Below, one piece after another: positions 34,456 through 42,716 of a DNA stretch of 64,000 nucleotides. The notes beneath the pieces are model-generated. The model ran no database searches and was not told the origin of the DNA. It saw nothing but the letters and a program-made list of their open reading frames with translations. Position 1 is the stretch's first letter, and each line of letters opens with the position of its first letter. The translations under genes were made by a program, and so were the position numbers. Source of the stretch: Lacihabitans sp. LS3-19 (GTDB lineage Bacteria; Bacteroidota; Bacteroidia; Cytophagales; Spirosomataceae); the NCBI RefSeq assembly GCF_024343575.1, contig NZ_RJUA01000127.1, positions 1 to 64,000 of the forward strand, written 5' to 3'.

Positions 34456-35691
34456 ATGAAAGTAATAATAATTGGCGGTGGAATTGGTGGATTGACCACA
34501 GCATTGTGTTTACATAAGGCAGGCTTTGAAGTGAAAATTTTTGAATCTGTAAAAGAAATCCGACCTCTGGGCGTGGGCATAAATACACTTCCGCATTGCG
34601 TAAGAGTGTTAAGTAATTTAGGTTTGGAAGATAAAATAGCAGCAAAAGCTATAGAAACAACGGATTTAAATTATTACAATAAATTTGGACAGCAGTTTTG
34701 GTCAGAACCAAGAGGTAGAAAAGCAGGATATCGTTGGCCACAATTTTCGGTTCATCGCGGGCATTTACAAATGCTGCTCTATACCGAAGTGATAGAACAA
34801 ATTGGCGAAGATTGTTTTTTCATAAACCATCATTTGGGATCATTTTCTCAAACTAAAAATGATGTAACCGCCATATTTATTGATAAAGAAACAGGCAAAG
34901 AAATTCATCAAGAAACAGGTGATATTTTGATTGGTGCTGATGGAATTAACTCTGTAGTAAGACAACAATTGTATCCAAATGAAGGGCCACCTGTGTATTC
35001 CGAAAACGTATTGTACAGAGGAACTACTCGAATGAAACCCTTCCTGAACGGAACAACAATGGTAATGATTGGGCATTTAGGACAAAAAATGGTAGCTTAC
35101 CCGATAGAACATAGTCCTGACGAAAACGGCGAATATCTGATTAATTGGGTAGGGAACTTAAGAGAAGGCAAATCGAAACTAACAGCAAGAGACTGGAACC
35201 GAGAAGCGGACCAAAAAAGGTTAGAAAATATCTATAAAGACTGGATATTTGATTGGATAAATGTACCAGAAATGATAGCTGGAGCTGAAAAAGTTTTCGA
35301 ATTTCCGATGTCAGACCGAAACCCATTGAACAAATGGACTTTTGGAAGAGTAACTTTATTGGGTGACGCCGCCCACCCCATGTACCCAATTGGCTCTAAC
35401 GGAGCATCTCCGGCCATACTTGATGCGGATTATCTAACAGAAATGTTGGTTCAAGAAAAAGACCCAGTGGTAGCTTTGGAAAAATATGACAAAGAAAGGG
35501 TGCCAGCGGCAGCCAAAGTAGTTTTGCAAAACCGCAAAAAAGGACCGGACCAAATCATGGATATGATGGAAGAATGGTTCCCCACAGGTTTTGAGAAAGA
35601 GCAAATCCCATACGAAGAACTCAAAAAAGTGATGGACAATTACAAAGAAGTGGCAGGTTTTGATGTGGAAAGTTTGAATGCGAAAAAATGA
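34456..35691 (+). CDS. FAD-dependent aromatic hydroxylase (monooxygenase)
   Basis: 411 residues. The FAD-binding motif IIGGGIGGLTTALCLHKAG is at the N-terminus, with the DG motif GADGINSVVR (about residue 161) and the GD motif LLGDAAHPMYPIGSNGA (about residue 302). This is the class A flavoprotein monooxygenase plan (PHBH/salicylate hydroxylase/PhzS type), using NAD(P)H and O2 to hydroxylate an aromatic ring. Spaced 3 bp from the acyl-CoA dehydrogenase. It probably acts on the ring acid released by the CoA-dependent side-chain pathway, which is inference. Confidence 0.9.
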   Translation: MKVIIIGGGIGGLTTALCLHKAGFEVKIFESVKEIRPLGVGINTLPHCVRVLSNLGLEDKIAAKAIETTDLNYYNKFGQQFWSEPRGRKAGYRWPQFSVHRGHLQMLLYTEVIEQIGEDCFFINHHLGSFSQTKNDVTAIFIDKETGKEIHQETGDILIGADGINSVVRQQLYPNEGPPVYSENVLYRGTTRMKPFLNGTTMVMIGHLGQKMVAYPIEHSPDENGEYLINWVGNLREGKSKLTARDWNREADQKRLENIYKDWIFDWINVPEMIAGAEKVFEFPMSDRNPLNKWTFGRVTLLGDAAHPMYPIGSNGASPAILDADYLTEMLVQEKDPVVALEKYDKERVPAAAKVVLQNRKKGPDQIMDMMEEWFPTGFEKEQIPYEELKKVMDNYKEVAGFDVESLNAKK

Positions 35692-35734
35692 AAGATTTTA
35701 AATGTTTATTTTTTTTTAATTTCATGTATATAAA

Positions 35735-36772
35735 ATGACAGAAAGCCAATCACTTTCCAATTTCTATTCCCAAGTTGTAAACTTATTACAGTCTGCAAGA
35801 ACAGATGTAATACGTACCATTAATCACCGAATAGTACTGACCTATTTTGAAATCGGCCGGATGATTGTGGAAGAAGAGCAAAATGGAAAAGAAAGAGCAG
35901 AATATGGAAAAGAGATTTTAAAAGGTCTTTCAAAATTCCTTTCTAAAGAGTTTGGTAAGGGGTTTTCGGTTGACAATCTTGAAAATATGAGAAAATTTTA
36001 TCAAGCTTATAAGAATTCCGAGACAGTGTCGCGGATTTTATTAAATGAGAATTCCGAAACAATGTTTCGGATTTTCAACCTCAGCTGGTCACATTATCTT
36101 AAACTAATTAGAATCGACGATGAAAATGAGCGTAAATTCTATGAAATAGAATCTCATAAAAATAATTGGAGCGTTAGAGAACTACAAAGACAATACGATA
36201 CCACACTTTATACTAGACTTTCGCTTAGTAGAGATAAAGAAAAAATAAAAGAACTATCTGAAAAAGGCCAAATAATTGAGAAACCAAAGGATTTGATAAA
36301 AGACCCCTATATTTTAGAATTTTTAGGTTTACCAGAAAAATCAGAATACTCCGAAAGTCAGTTTGAGCAAGAACTGGTTGACAAACTAGAACATTTTATA
36401 CTCGAACTTGGCAATGGTTTTACCTTTGTTGCCAGACAAAAACGGATATCTTTTGATGATAAGCATTTCAGAATTGACTTAGTTTTTTACAATAGAATCT
36501 TGAAAAGTTTTGTTTTAATAGATTTAAAAATCGGCGAACTGAAGCACCAGGACATTGGTCAAATGCAAATGTATGTCAATTATTATGACCGAAAAATCAG
36601 ATTAGAAGATGAGAACAAAACAGTTGGAATCATACTTTGTCAAAACAAAAGCGAGTCAGTAGTAGAGTTTACCTTACCTGAAAACAATGAACAAATTTTT
36701 GCGAGCAAATACAAAACAGTATTGCCAAGTAAAGAAGATTTTAAATTAATATTAAATGAAAGCAAATTTTAA
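35735..36772 (+). CDS. YhcG-type PDDEXK nuclease (DUF1016)
   Basis: 345 residues. The N-terminal DUF1016 helical domain is TINHRIVLTYFEIGRMIVEEEQNGKERAEYGK, then LSWSHYLKLIRIDDENERKFYEIES, and the C-terminal PDDEXK nuclease core is FRIDLVFYNRILKSFVLIDLKIGELKHQDIGQMQMYVNYYD (the ID and DLK catalytic residues intact). About residues 94-113 carry two 36-bp-spaced near-copies of a palindromic insert coding NSETVSRI and NSETMFRI. The gene is in the catabolic operon but unrelated in function, so it likely arrived by horizontal transfer. Sometimes associated with defence islands. Confidence 0.88.
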   Translation: MTESQSLSNFYSQVVNLLQSARTDVIRTINHRIVLTYFEIGRMIVEEEQNGKERAEYGKEILKGLSKFLSKEFGKGFSVDNLENMRKFYQAYKNSETVSRILLNENSETMFRIFNLSWSHYLKLIRIDDENERKFYEIESHKNNWSVRELQRQYDTTLYTRLSLSRDKEKIKELSEKGQIIEKPKDLIKDPYILEFLGLPEKSEYSESQFEQELVDKLEHFILELGNGFTFVARQKRISFDDKHFRIDLVFYNRILKSFVLIDLKIGELKHQDIGQMQMYVNYYDRKIRLEDENKTVGIILCQNKSESVVEFTLPENNEQIFASKYKTVLPSKEDFKLILNESKF

Positions 36773-36782
36773 ATTTTAGTGT

Positions 36783-37307
36783 ATGAAAACCTTAGCCATT
36801 CTTTTTATCCTTTTTATGTCGATGAATACATTCTCTCAAACCACTCCCCCACCAGCTCCAGGCTTAGAATACGTCTGCGAACTTCGTGTTCAGCTAGACC
36901 CTCCGCTCACCGTTGGTCAAACTCCACGTGGCTTACGAAGAATTATCCCAATTATAGGCGGAACAGTAGATGGGCCAAACTTGAAGGGTACAATTTATGA
37001 TGGCGGTGCCGACTGGCAGTTTATCCGTAAAGATGGCGTGGCGGAACTAGAGGCACATTACCAATTCAGGACCGACGATGGCGTAATAATTTACATCAAA
37101 AATGAAGCTTTAAGAGTGGCCACGCCCGAAGTGGCAGCAAGAATCGCCAAAGGCGAGACCGTGCCAGCAAGTGAGTATTATTTCAAAGGTCGCCCGAAAT
37201 TTGAAGCACCAGAAGGAAAATATTTCTGGATGAACAATGCCGTTTTCATCTGTCAAGGTGTTAAAAACCCTTTGGATGTAAGCATTTTTGTTTGGCGTGT
37301 TTTGTAA
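36783..37307 (+). CDS. Secreted DUF3237-domain protein
   Basis: 174 residues with signal peptide MKTLAILFILFMSMNTFSQ. The DUF3237 barrel is recognisable: LEYVCELRVQLDPPLTVG, GGTVDGPNLKGTIYDGGADWQ, and the end FWMNNAVFICQG. Function unknown; members often sit beside aromatic or steroid degradation genes. It is 10 bp after the nuclease gene and 3 bp before the AraC regulator. Confidence 0.82.
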   Translation: MKTLAILFILFMSMNTFSQTTPPPAPGLEYVCELRVQLDPPLTVGQTPRGLRRIIPIIGGTVDGPNLKGTIYDGGADWQFIRKDGVAELEAHYQFRTDDGVIIYIKNEALRVATPEVAARIAKGETVPASEYYFKGRPKFEAPEGKYFWMNNAVFICQGVKNPLDVSIFVWRVL

Positions 37308-37310
37308 ATC

Positions 37311-38207
37311 ATGGCGTCGGAAAAGAAAATACCAGTACTGAAACCCTCACAGTTTGATGATTATATCTTTCAAAACTGGAAACCTTCTGTATTTGGATTT
37401 TATGAAAAATTCCATGTAGAACGAATAGAAAACTACAGCCAACATCTCAAGCTACCGCTTTTACCCCATCGTAGGTCGGTATATTTTTTTCTATACCTCA
37501 CCAAAGGCTCAGCTATACGAAGCAAAGGCTTGATTGATTTTGAAATAAGGGCTGGCGATTTCTTTTTTTTGCCAGCTGACCAAATTACCTCTCTCAGTTT
37601 TGTGAGTAATGATATCACTGGTTTTTATTGCCATTTTCAGCCAGATATTTTCAAGAACGCAGATTTGAATGTTGAACTTGAAAAAGATTTCGACTTTTTC
37701 AATTTTGCTGGATTTCCATTGATATCGACAAATTCATCCGATAGGATTTTGAAAATTTTAGAAATCTTAATGGATGAATATCAGGGAGATACCTCAAAAA
37801 GATTTGATTTAATTGCACATTATCTTTTAATACTTTTTCGAGAAGTTACTTTATTAAACAACACTGAAGCAAAAATAAAATCTACATCAAATGCACTTTT
37901 AACCTCTAAATACAAGACACTTTTATCCAAAAGAATTGGCGATTTGAATACTGTAGCGAAATTTGCTGAGGAGTTGTCGATTAGCCCAAATCATCTGAAT
38001 AAATGCATAAAAGCTGAAACAGGTAAATCTGCACATGAGCTAATGGAGGAAATGAGGCTATTAGAAGCAAAAGTTTTACTAAAACAAAGTGACTTTTCTA
38101 TTGCAGAAATAGCCTTTAAAGTAGGAAAAGAAGACCCCTCAGACTTTTCAAGGTTTTTTAAAGCTAAATTGGGTTTAAGCCCAAAACAGTATCGATTTTC
38201 GAAATAA
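37311..38207 (+). CDS. AraC-family transcriptional regulator
   Basis: 298 residues. The N-terminal cupin-like sensor (about 1-170, RSVYFFLYLTKGSAIRSKG and AGDFFFLPADQIT) is followed by two helix-turn-helix motifs: LNTVAKFAEELSISPNHLNKCIKAETGK and FSIAEIAFKVGKEDPSDFSRFFKAKLGLSPKQYR. It likely senses an aromatic intermediate and activates the catabolic genes downstream, whose promoter box lies in the next 130 bp. Confidence 0.92.
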   Translation: MASEKKIPVLKPSQFDDYIFQNWKPSVFGFYEKFHVERIENYSQHLKLPLLPHRRSVYFFLYLTKGSAIRSKGLIDFEIRAGDFFFLPADQITSLSFVSNDITGFYCHFQPDIFKNADLNVELEKDFDFFNFAGFPLISTNSSDRILKILEILMDEYQGDTSKRFDLIAHYLLILFREVTLLNNTEAKIKSTSNALLTSKYKTLLSKRIGDLNTVAKFAEELSISPNHLNKCIKAETGKSAHELMEEMRLLEAKVLLKQSDFSIAEIAFKVGKEDPSDFSRFFKAKLGLSPKQYRFSK

Positions 38208-38265
38208 TGATTGATTTTGCATAAAAACCTAAACAAACTGCCTACTTTTTGCAAATTCTATATTC

Positions 38266-38273
38266 TACATTTG
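38266..38273 (+). promoter_or_regulatory. Candidate -7 box (TACATTTG) of the phenylpropenoid operon
   Basis: TACATTTG fits TAnnTTTG; the coding start is 63 bp downstream. The leader carries a small inverted repeat (AGACT/AGTCT) and a purine-rich GGAAG 12 bp before the ATG, one of the few Shine-Dalgarno-like sites in the window. The likely AraC target is immediately upstream. Confidence 0.45.
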
Positions 38274-38335
38274 TAGTATTCATAGAAAATCTTAGACTAT
38301 AAAGTCTTAATTTTTAAAACAAGGAAGTGTAAAAT

Positions 38336-39112
38336 ATGGACAGTAGCCCTCAAAACCTTATTACAGAAGTTGTAGACGAAATACTTTTCGTTAAAATCAA
38401 TAGACCCGCCAAAAGAAATGCTGTAAATGATGCCTTGTTATTGGGCTTGGAGCAAATTTTCACAAATATCCCAGCTGGCGTTAAATGTGCCATAATTTCT
38501 GGCGAAGGCGACCATTTTAGTGCTGGTTTGGACCTTTCTGAATTGAAAGAAAGAGATATCATTGAAGGCCTTACACACTCCAGAATGTGGCATAGGGTAT
38601 TAGAGAAAATTCAGTTTGGAACAGTTCCGGTGGTTGCAGTTTTACATGGAGCTTGCGTAGGTGGCGGGCTTGAAATAGCGTCTGCATGTCACATTCGCAT
38701 AGCAGAAAAAAGCACTTTTTATGCACTTCCAGAAGGCCAAAGAGGGATTTTTGTGGGTGGTGGTGCTTCGGTTCGTTTACCAAAATTGATTGGTATGGCA
38801 CGCATGGCAGACTTGATGTTTACAGGCAGAGTGATAAAAGGAGAAGAGGGCGTTGCTTTGGGTTTTTCACAATATGTAACGGAAGATGGCGAAGGATTGG
38901 CAAAAGGAATAGAATTGGCAAAACGAATCGCCTCCAATGCAGAAATAACAAATTATGCCTTAATGCATGTTTTACCCAAAATTGTAGATTCAGGTCAAAG
39001 CGAAGGTTTAATGATGGAATCGCTCATCGCAACCATTTCATCTTCAAGTCCTGAAGCTAAAAAGCGTTTGGCGGATTTTCTGGAGGGCAAGGCGAAGAAA
39101 GTTGGAGAGTGA
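38336..39112 (+). CDS. Enoyl-CoA hydratase/isomerase (crotonase family)
   Basis: 258 residues. Crotonase landmarks: oxyanion-hole segments DHFSAGLDLSEL (near 60) and HGACVGGGLEIASACHIRIA (near 103), and the LPEGQRGIFVGGGASVRLPKLIG segment with the catalytic-region Glu. In the cluster it would hydrate feruloyl- or coumaroyl-CoA to the 3-hydroxy derivative. A hydratase-lyase (vanillin-forming) activity is possible but less likely because the dehydrogenase and hydrolase for the full beta-oxidation-like route are also present. Confidence 0.9.
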   Translation: MDSSPQNLITEVVDEILFVKINRPAKRNAVNDALLLGLEQIFTNIPAGVKCAIISGEGDHFSAGLDLSELKERDIIEGLTHSRMWHRVLEKIQFGTVPVVAVLHGACVGGGLEIASACHIRIAEKSTFYALPEGQRGIFVGGGASVRLPKLIGMARMADLMFTGRVIKGEEGVALGFSQYVTEDGEGLAKGIELAKRIASNAEITNYALMHVLPKIVDSGQSEGLMMESLIATISSSSPEAKKRLADFLEGKAKKVGE

Positions 39113-39220
39113 TTTGGTGGATTTATTTATTTGTAATTAGTGGATTAGTTATTGGTGGATTGGTTTTTTTAGGAGGTATGATGGTTTGATACAGGATTAA
39201 AAAAGATTGAATTTTGATTT

Positions 39221-39262
39221 GAATTTGAATTTGAGTTTGAGTTTGAGTTTGAGTTTGAATTT
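39221..39262. repeat. Hexamer tandem repeat (GAATTT/GAGTTT)
   Basis: Seven perfect-phase hexamers: two GAATTT, four GAGTTT and one GAATTT. It lies in the gap between the hydratase and the CoA ligase. A related hexamer family occurs, inverted, at 42021-42075 and as 18-bp units at 42631-42710. Confidence 0.8.
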
Positions 39263-39303
39263 TATAATCCGCGTTGGAACATCCGTTTTATCAGCGTCCA
39301 ATT
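39262..39303. repeat. Intergenic repeat (ATCCGCGTTGGAACATCCG type), copy 1
   Basis: Contains aatccgcgttggaacatccg and ttttatcagcgtccaa. The reverse complement of its centre reappears at 41131-41175 (aaacggatgttccaacgcg). This defines a dispersed element flanking the CoA-ligase gene in opposite orientations. Confidence 0.65.
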
Positions 39304-39345
39304 TTCGACTATTACAAATAGTTTTTAATTATTACTATAAAATAA

Positions 39346-41127
39346 ATGTATAAAGAAGTCGCTTTTGGTTCTACCAAAACCTATAAGAAAGCGTTTGAAA
39401 ATGGTGTGATCCATTTTGGGAACCAGGAAGTGTTGGAAGACTTTCCTAAAAAACTTACCGATCGCTTAATTCACTGGGCTTATACAAACCCGGATAAGAC
39501 ATTTATTGCGGTAAAAGAACAAGAAAACTGGAAAGAGTACAGCTATAGCGAAACCCTCCAAAAGGCAAAAAACATAGCCCAATATCTCTTAAACCTTGGT
39601 TTCAAAGAAGGTGAAACCATCGTTATTTTATCAGAAAACAGTATCGAGCATGCCCTGTTGTCTTTAGCTGCATTGTATATCGGCATTCCTTATACGCCTG
39701 TTTCACCGCCTTATTCTTTGGTGAGCAATGATTTCGGAAAACTAAAACACTGCCTAGAGCTAATGACACCCAAAGTGGTTTTTGCTCAAAACAAAAATTT
39801 GTATGAAAAAGCCTTAGTATTGTCTAAAGAGATTTTCCCTAATGCAGAAATAATAACTGCAGATGACATTCAATTTCACGAAATCCTTCAAACAAAAGCT
39901 ACTGACCAAGTTGACAAAGCAAATGAACTTATAAATCAAGACACTGTAGCTAAAATTCTGTTTACATCAGGATCAACGGGCCTACCCAAAGGCGTGATAA
40001 ATACCCACAAAATGTGGTGTGCGAATCTTCAGCAGATTACTCAGGTGTTCCCATTTATGAAGTCAGAGCCTCCAGTTTTCATTGATTGGCTGCCTTGGAA
40101 TCATACTTTTGGTGGTAATCATAATTTTGGATTGACACTTTATAACGGCGGCACACTTTATATGGATGAAGGAAAACCAACGGCAAAAGGCATCGAAACG
40201 ACAGTTGAGAATTTAAGAAAAATCTCTCCTACTGCTTATTTTAATGTACCAAAGGGCTTTGAAATGTTAATTCCTTATTTGGAAAATGATGAAGAATTAC
40301 GAAAGACTTTTTTCAAAAATCTGAATATATTGTTTTACGCAGGAGCAAGTTTGGCTCAGCCTGTTTGGAATAAATTAGAAGAACTAGCCGTGCAAACGAT
40401 TGGCGTTAAAATCCCGATCATCACTGGCTTAGGCTGCACAGAATCTGGCCCATCGGCCATGTTTGCCAATTGGGGATGTTCATTTTCTGGTCTTTTGGGC
40501 GTTCCTGTGGCTGGCATGAATGTTAAACTCGTACCTGATGGCGACAAAACCGAAGTTAGATATAAAGCACCAAACGTGACCCCAGGCTATTGGCGAAATC
40601 AGGAAGAAACCGCCAAAGCATTCGATGAAGAAGGGTATTACCGAACAGGTGATGCAGTTAAATTTTTAGATGAGGCCAATCCTGACAAAGGATTGGTATT
40701 TGATGGAAGAATTGCCGAAGACTTTAAACTTTCAACCGGAACATGGGTCAATGTAGGCGTGTTAAAAGCTAAAGTTTTATCATCAGGTTCACCAATCATT
40801 CAAGATGTTGTACTGACAGGTTTGGATAAAGAATTTGTGGGTGCTATCTTGTTTTTAAATCCCGATTCCTGTAAAAAATTGGCAGGTTTATCTTTAGACG
40901 TTAATAACAATGAAGCATTTCAAAATGAAGTAGTTATTGATTTTTTAAACCAATGGCAACGAGAATTTTCTAAAAATGCGACGGGAAGTTCAACAAACAT
41001 TAAGAAATATATAATCGCCTTAGAACCACCATCGATTGATTTAGGAGAAATCACAGACAAAGGCTCTTTAAATCAGCGGGCGGTATTAAAACATCGGGCG
41101 GCTTTGGTTGATAGAATGTATGATTGA
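39346..41127 (+). CDS. Feruloyl-CoA synthase-type AMP-forming ligase
   Basis: 593 residues. ATP/AMP motif FTSGSTGLPKGVINTH near residue 206; substrate-region segments IGIPYTPVSPPYSLVSNDFGKLKHC and FIDWLPWNHTFGGNHNFG are characteristic of feruloyl-CoA synthases (TPVSPAYSL-type motif); later RTGDAVKF and FDGRIAEDFKLSTGTWVNVG complete the family. It activates ferulate or a related hydroxycinnamate to the CoA thioester using ATP, the entry step of the pathway. The start ATG follows an AT-rich leader. Confidence 0.9.
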   Translation: MYKEVAFGSTKTYKKAFENGVIHFGNQEVLEDFPKKLTDRLIHWAYTNPDKTFIAVKEQENWKEYSYSETLQKAKNIAQYLLNLGFKEGETIVILSENSIEHALLSLAALYIGIPYTPVSPPYSLVSNDFGKLKHCLELMTPKVVFAQNKNLYEKALVLSKEIFPNAEIITADDIQFHEILQTKATDQVDKANELINQDTVAKILFTSGSTGLPKGVINTHKMWCANLQQITQVFPFMKSEPPVFIDWLPWNHTFGGNHNFGLTLYNGGTLYMDEGKPTAKGIETTVENLRKISPTAYFNVPKGFEMLIPYLENDEELRKTFFKNLNILFYAGASLAQPVWNKLEELAVQTIGVKIPIITGLGCTESGPSAMFANWGCSFSGLLGVPVAGMNVKLVPDGDKTEVRYKAPNVTPGYWRNQEETAKAFDEEGYYRTGDAVKFLDEANPDKGLVFDGRIAEDFKLSTGTWVNVGVLKAKVLSSGSPIIQDVVLTGLDKEFVGAILFLNPDSCKKLAGLSLDVNNNEAFQNEVVIDFLNQWQREFSKNATGSSTNIKKYIIALEPPSIDLGEITDKGSLNQRAVLKHRAALVDRMYD

Positions 41128-41130
41128 GGT

Positions 41131-41247
41131 TGGCACGCGGATTAAACGGATGTTCCAACGCGGATAAAACGGAATTAAAGAAGTTATAAGTTATGTAAAA
41201 TCCGTGAAAATCCGCGTTTCGAAGAATCAGTTTTATCAGCGTGCCAA
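41131..41247. repeat. Imperfect long inverted repeat between ligase and SDR genes
   Basis: The left arm starts ggcacgcggattaaacgg (about 41132) and the right arm ends ttttatcagcgtgcc (41245). The complement of the left arm matches the right arm over about 35 bp with a few mismatches, so a long hairpin can form. The left arm shares its core with 39262-39303. It sits just before the SDR start. Confidence 0.6.
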
Positions 41248-41258
41248 AAAATATTATT

Positions 41259-42017
41259 ATGAAAATAGAAAACAAAACATTCCTAATCACTGGCGGAGCT
41301 TCGGGATTGGGGTTAGCAACAGCAAAAGGCATATTAGAAAAAGGAGGGAATGTTTCTTTAATTGACATAAATGAAGAAATTGGAAATTCTTTGATTAATG
41401 AAAAAACGCTTTTTACTAAAGCAGATGTACGGTCTGAAGAAGAAATTCAAAAAGCTGTAAAAGCTACAATTGTAAAATTTGGCCAAATAGATGGAGTAAT
41501 AAATTGTGCAGGGATTGGACCTCCAAAAAGAGTAGTAGGCAAAGAAGGCCCTCATCCATTGGACTTCTTCCAAAATGTAATAAATATCAATTTGGTGGGC
41601 ACTTTCAATGTGATCCGTTTGGCAGTAAATGAAATGCAAAACAATATCATAGATAATTCTGGTGAAAGAGGCATTATCATCAATACCGCATCTGTCGCTG
41701 CATTTGACGGACAAATAGGCCAAGCAGCCTATTCCGCATCAAAAGGAGGAATTGTAGCCATGACTTTACCGATGGCGAGGGAGTTTGCCAGAATGGGAAT
41801 ACGAGTTATGACCATTGCACCCGGGATTTTTGAAACGCCTTTGCTGGCATCTTTAGCACAAGAGGCTCAGGATTCCTTAGGCAAACAAGTGCCTTTTCCA
41901 TCAAGATTGGGTAAGCCAAATGAATTCGCCTCTTTAGCCAACCAAATTATCGAAAATCAGATGTTGAATGGAGAAGTGATTAGATTGGATGGTGCGATTA
42001 GGATGGGAGCGAAATAA
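41259..42017 (+). CDS. HSD10-type 3-hydroxyacyl-CoA dehydrogenase (SDR)
   Basis: 252 residues from the ATG at 41259; a GTG at 41241 would add six residues from the repeat. NAD motif TGGASGLGLA at residue 9; catalytic Ser in INTASVAAFDGQIGQ and YSASK (YxxxK) follow. The segment IGPPKRVVGKEGPHPLDFFQNVININLVGTFNVIRLA is typical of HSD17B10-like short-chain 3-hydroxyacyl-CoA dehydrogenases. It would oxidise the 3-hydroxy-hydroxyphenylpropanoyl-CoA to the beta-keto ester. Confidence 0.92.
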   Translation: MKIENKTFLITGGASGLGLATAKGILEKGGNVSLIDINEEIGNSLINEKTLFTKADVRSEEEIQKAVKATIVKFGQIDGVINCAGIGPPKRVVGKEGPHPLDFFQNVININLVGTFNVIRLAVNEMQNNIIDNSGERGIIINTASVAAFDGQIGQAAYSASKGGIVAMTLPMAREFARMGIRVMTIAPGIFETPLLASLAQEAQDSLGKQVPFPSRLGKPNEFASLANQIIENQMLNGEVIRLDGAIRMGAK

Positions 42018-42020
42018 GTA

Positions 42021-42075
42021 CAAATTCAAGGTTCAAATTCAAGGCACAAACCCAAACTCAAATTTAAGGTCTAAA
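42021..42075. repeat. Degenerate AAATTC-type hexamer repeat
   Basis: caaattcaag-type units repeat imperfectly (two good copies then diverged ones). They are the reverse complement of the GAATTT hexamers at 39221-39262, so this is the same repeat family in the other orientation. Confidence 0.5.
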
Positions 42076-42212
42076 ATAAAATTTAAAAAATCGTGTTCAA
42101 ATTTAAGATAGAGTATAAAATACATTTCAATCGATTATGAGGTAATTTTAAAAATAAAAAAGCTAAAAATTAAAAGTGAACTTTTGGAAATTATCAAAAA
42201 AATAAAGTTAAA

Positions 42213-42577
42213 ATGATAACGAATTTTGATTTAGAAGATCGATTGGTCTTTTTGCTGGAGAGACTATTATTTTTACAAGAAGTATTAAAAAAGACTTTGA
42301 AGGTAGCCATTTAAGTGGACAATTGATAAGAAGTAGCAGTGCTGCTCCTCTAAATTATGGTGAAGCCTTAGGGGCTGAGTCACCCAAAGATTTTATACAT
42401 AAAAACGGAATAGTTTTAAAGGAGTTGAAAGAGTCACGAGTATGTTTTAAACTTTTGAAACACATTAATTATGGTGAAGATAAAGCAAGAATCAAGCTCC
42501 TTGAAGAGTGCGAGGAGCTAATAAAAATTATTGCCACACGAATTAAAAACGCTAAACTAAAAATGAATTCTAAATAA
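42213..42577 (+). pseudogene. Frameshifted four-helix-bundle (IVS-type) protein
   Basis: From the ATG at 42213 the frame reads MITNFDLEDRLV and then shifts. Adding one T to the five-T run at 42249-42253 restores a continuous protein: RLVFFAGETIIFTRSIKKDF, then SGQLIRSSSAAPLNYGEALG and a long helical tail, the signature of the S23/four-helix-bundle family encoded in 23S rRNA intervening sequences and elsewhere. As written it ends after 33 codons. Either a true frameshift or a homopolymer sequencing error. Confidence 0.7.
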
Positions 42578-42630
42578 GTCTTTATACAAGAATTTGATTC
42601 GAACTTGAATTTAAATCTAGAATTTGAATC

Positions 42631-42710
42631 TTGAATTTGTATTTGAACTTGAATTTGTATTTGAACTTGAATTTGTATTTGAACTTGAATTTGTATTTGA
42701 ACTTGAATTT
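42631..42710. repeat. 18-bp tandem repeat, 4.4 copies
   Basis: Four exact copies of ttgaatttgtatttgaac plus eight bases of a fifth. It precedes the amidohydrolase ATG by 6 bp. On the plus strand it stays open in the amidohydrolase frame and could encode a run of ELEFVF units if an upstream ATG (42624) were used. Confidence 0.85.
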
Positions 42711-42716
42711 AAAATT

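Noticed and set aside
36779-37000. 73-residue frame at the start of the DUF3237 gene
   Set aside because: Overlaps the DUF3237 gene in another frame and has no signal or family features.
38336-39112. Vanillin-forming feruloyl-CoA hydratase-lyase
   Set aside because: The neighbouring dehydrogenase and beta-ketoacyl-CoA hydrolase fit a hydratase step better, and no vanillin dehydrogenase is encoded nearby; the lyase activity is not excluded.
42631-42710. Possible CRISPR array
   Set aside because: Units are 18 bp and directly adjacent without spacers; it is a simple tandem repeat.
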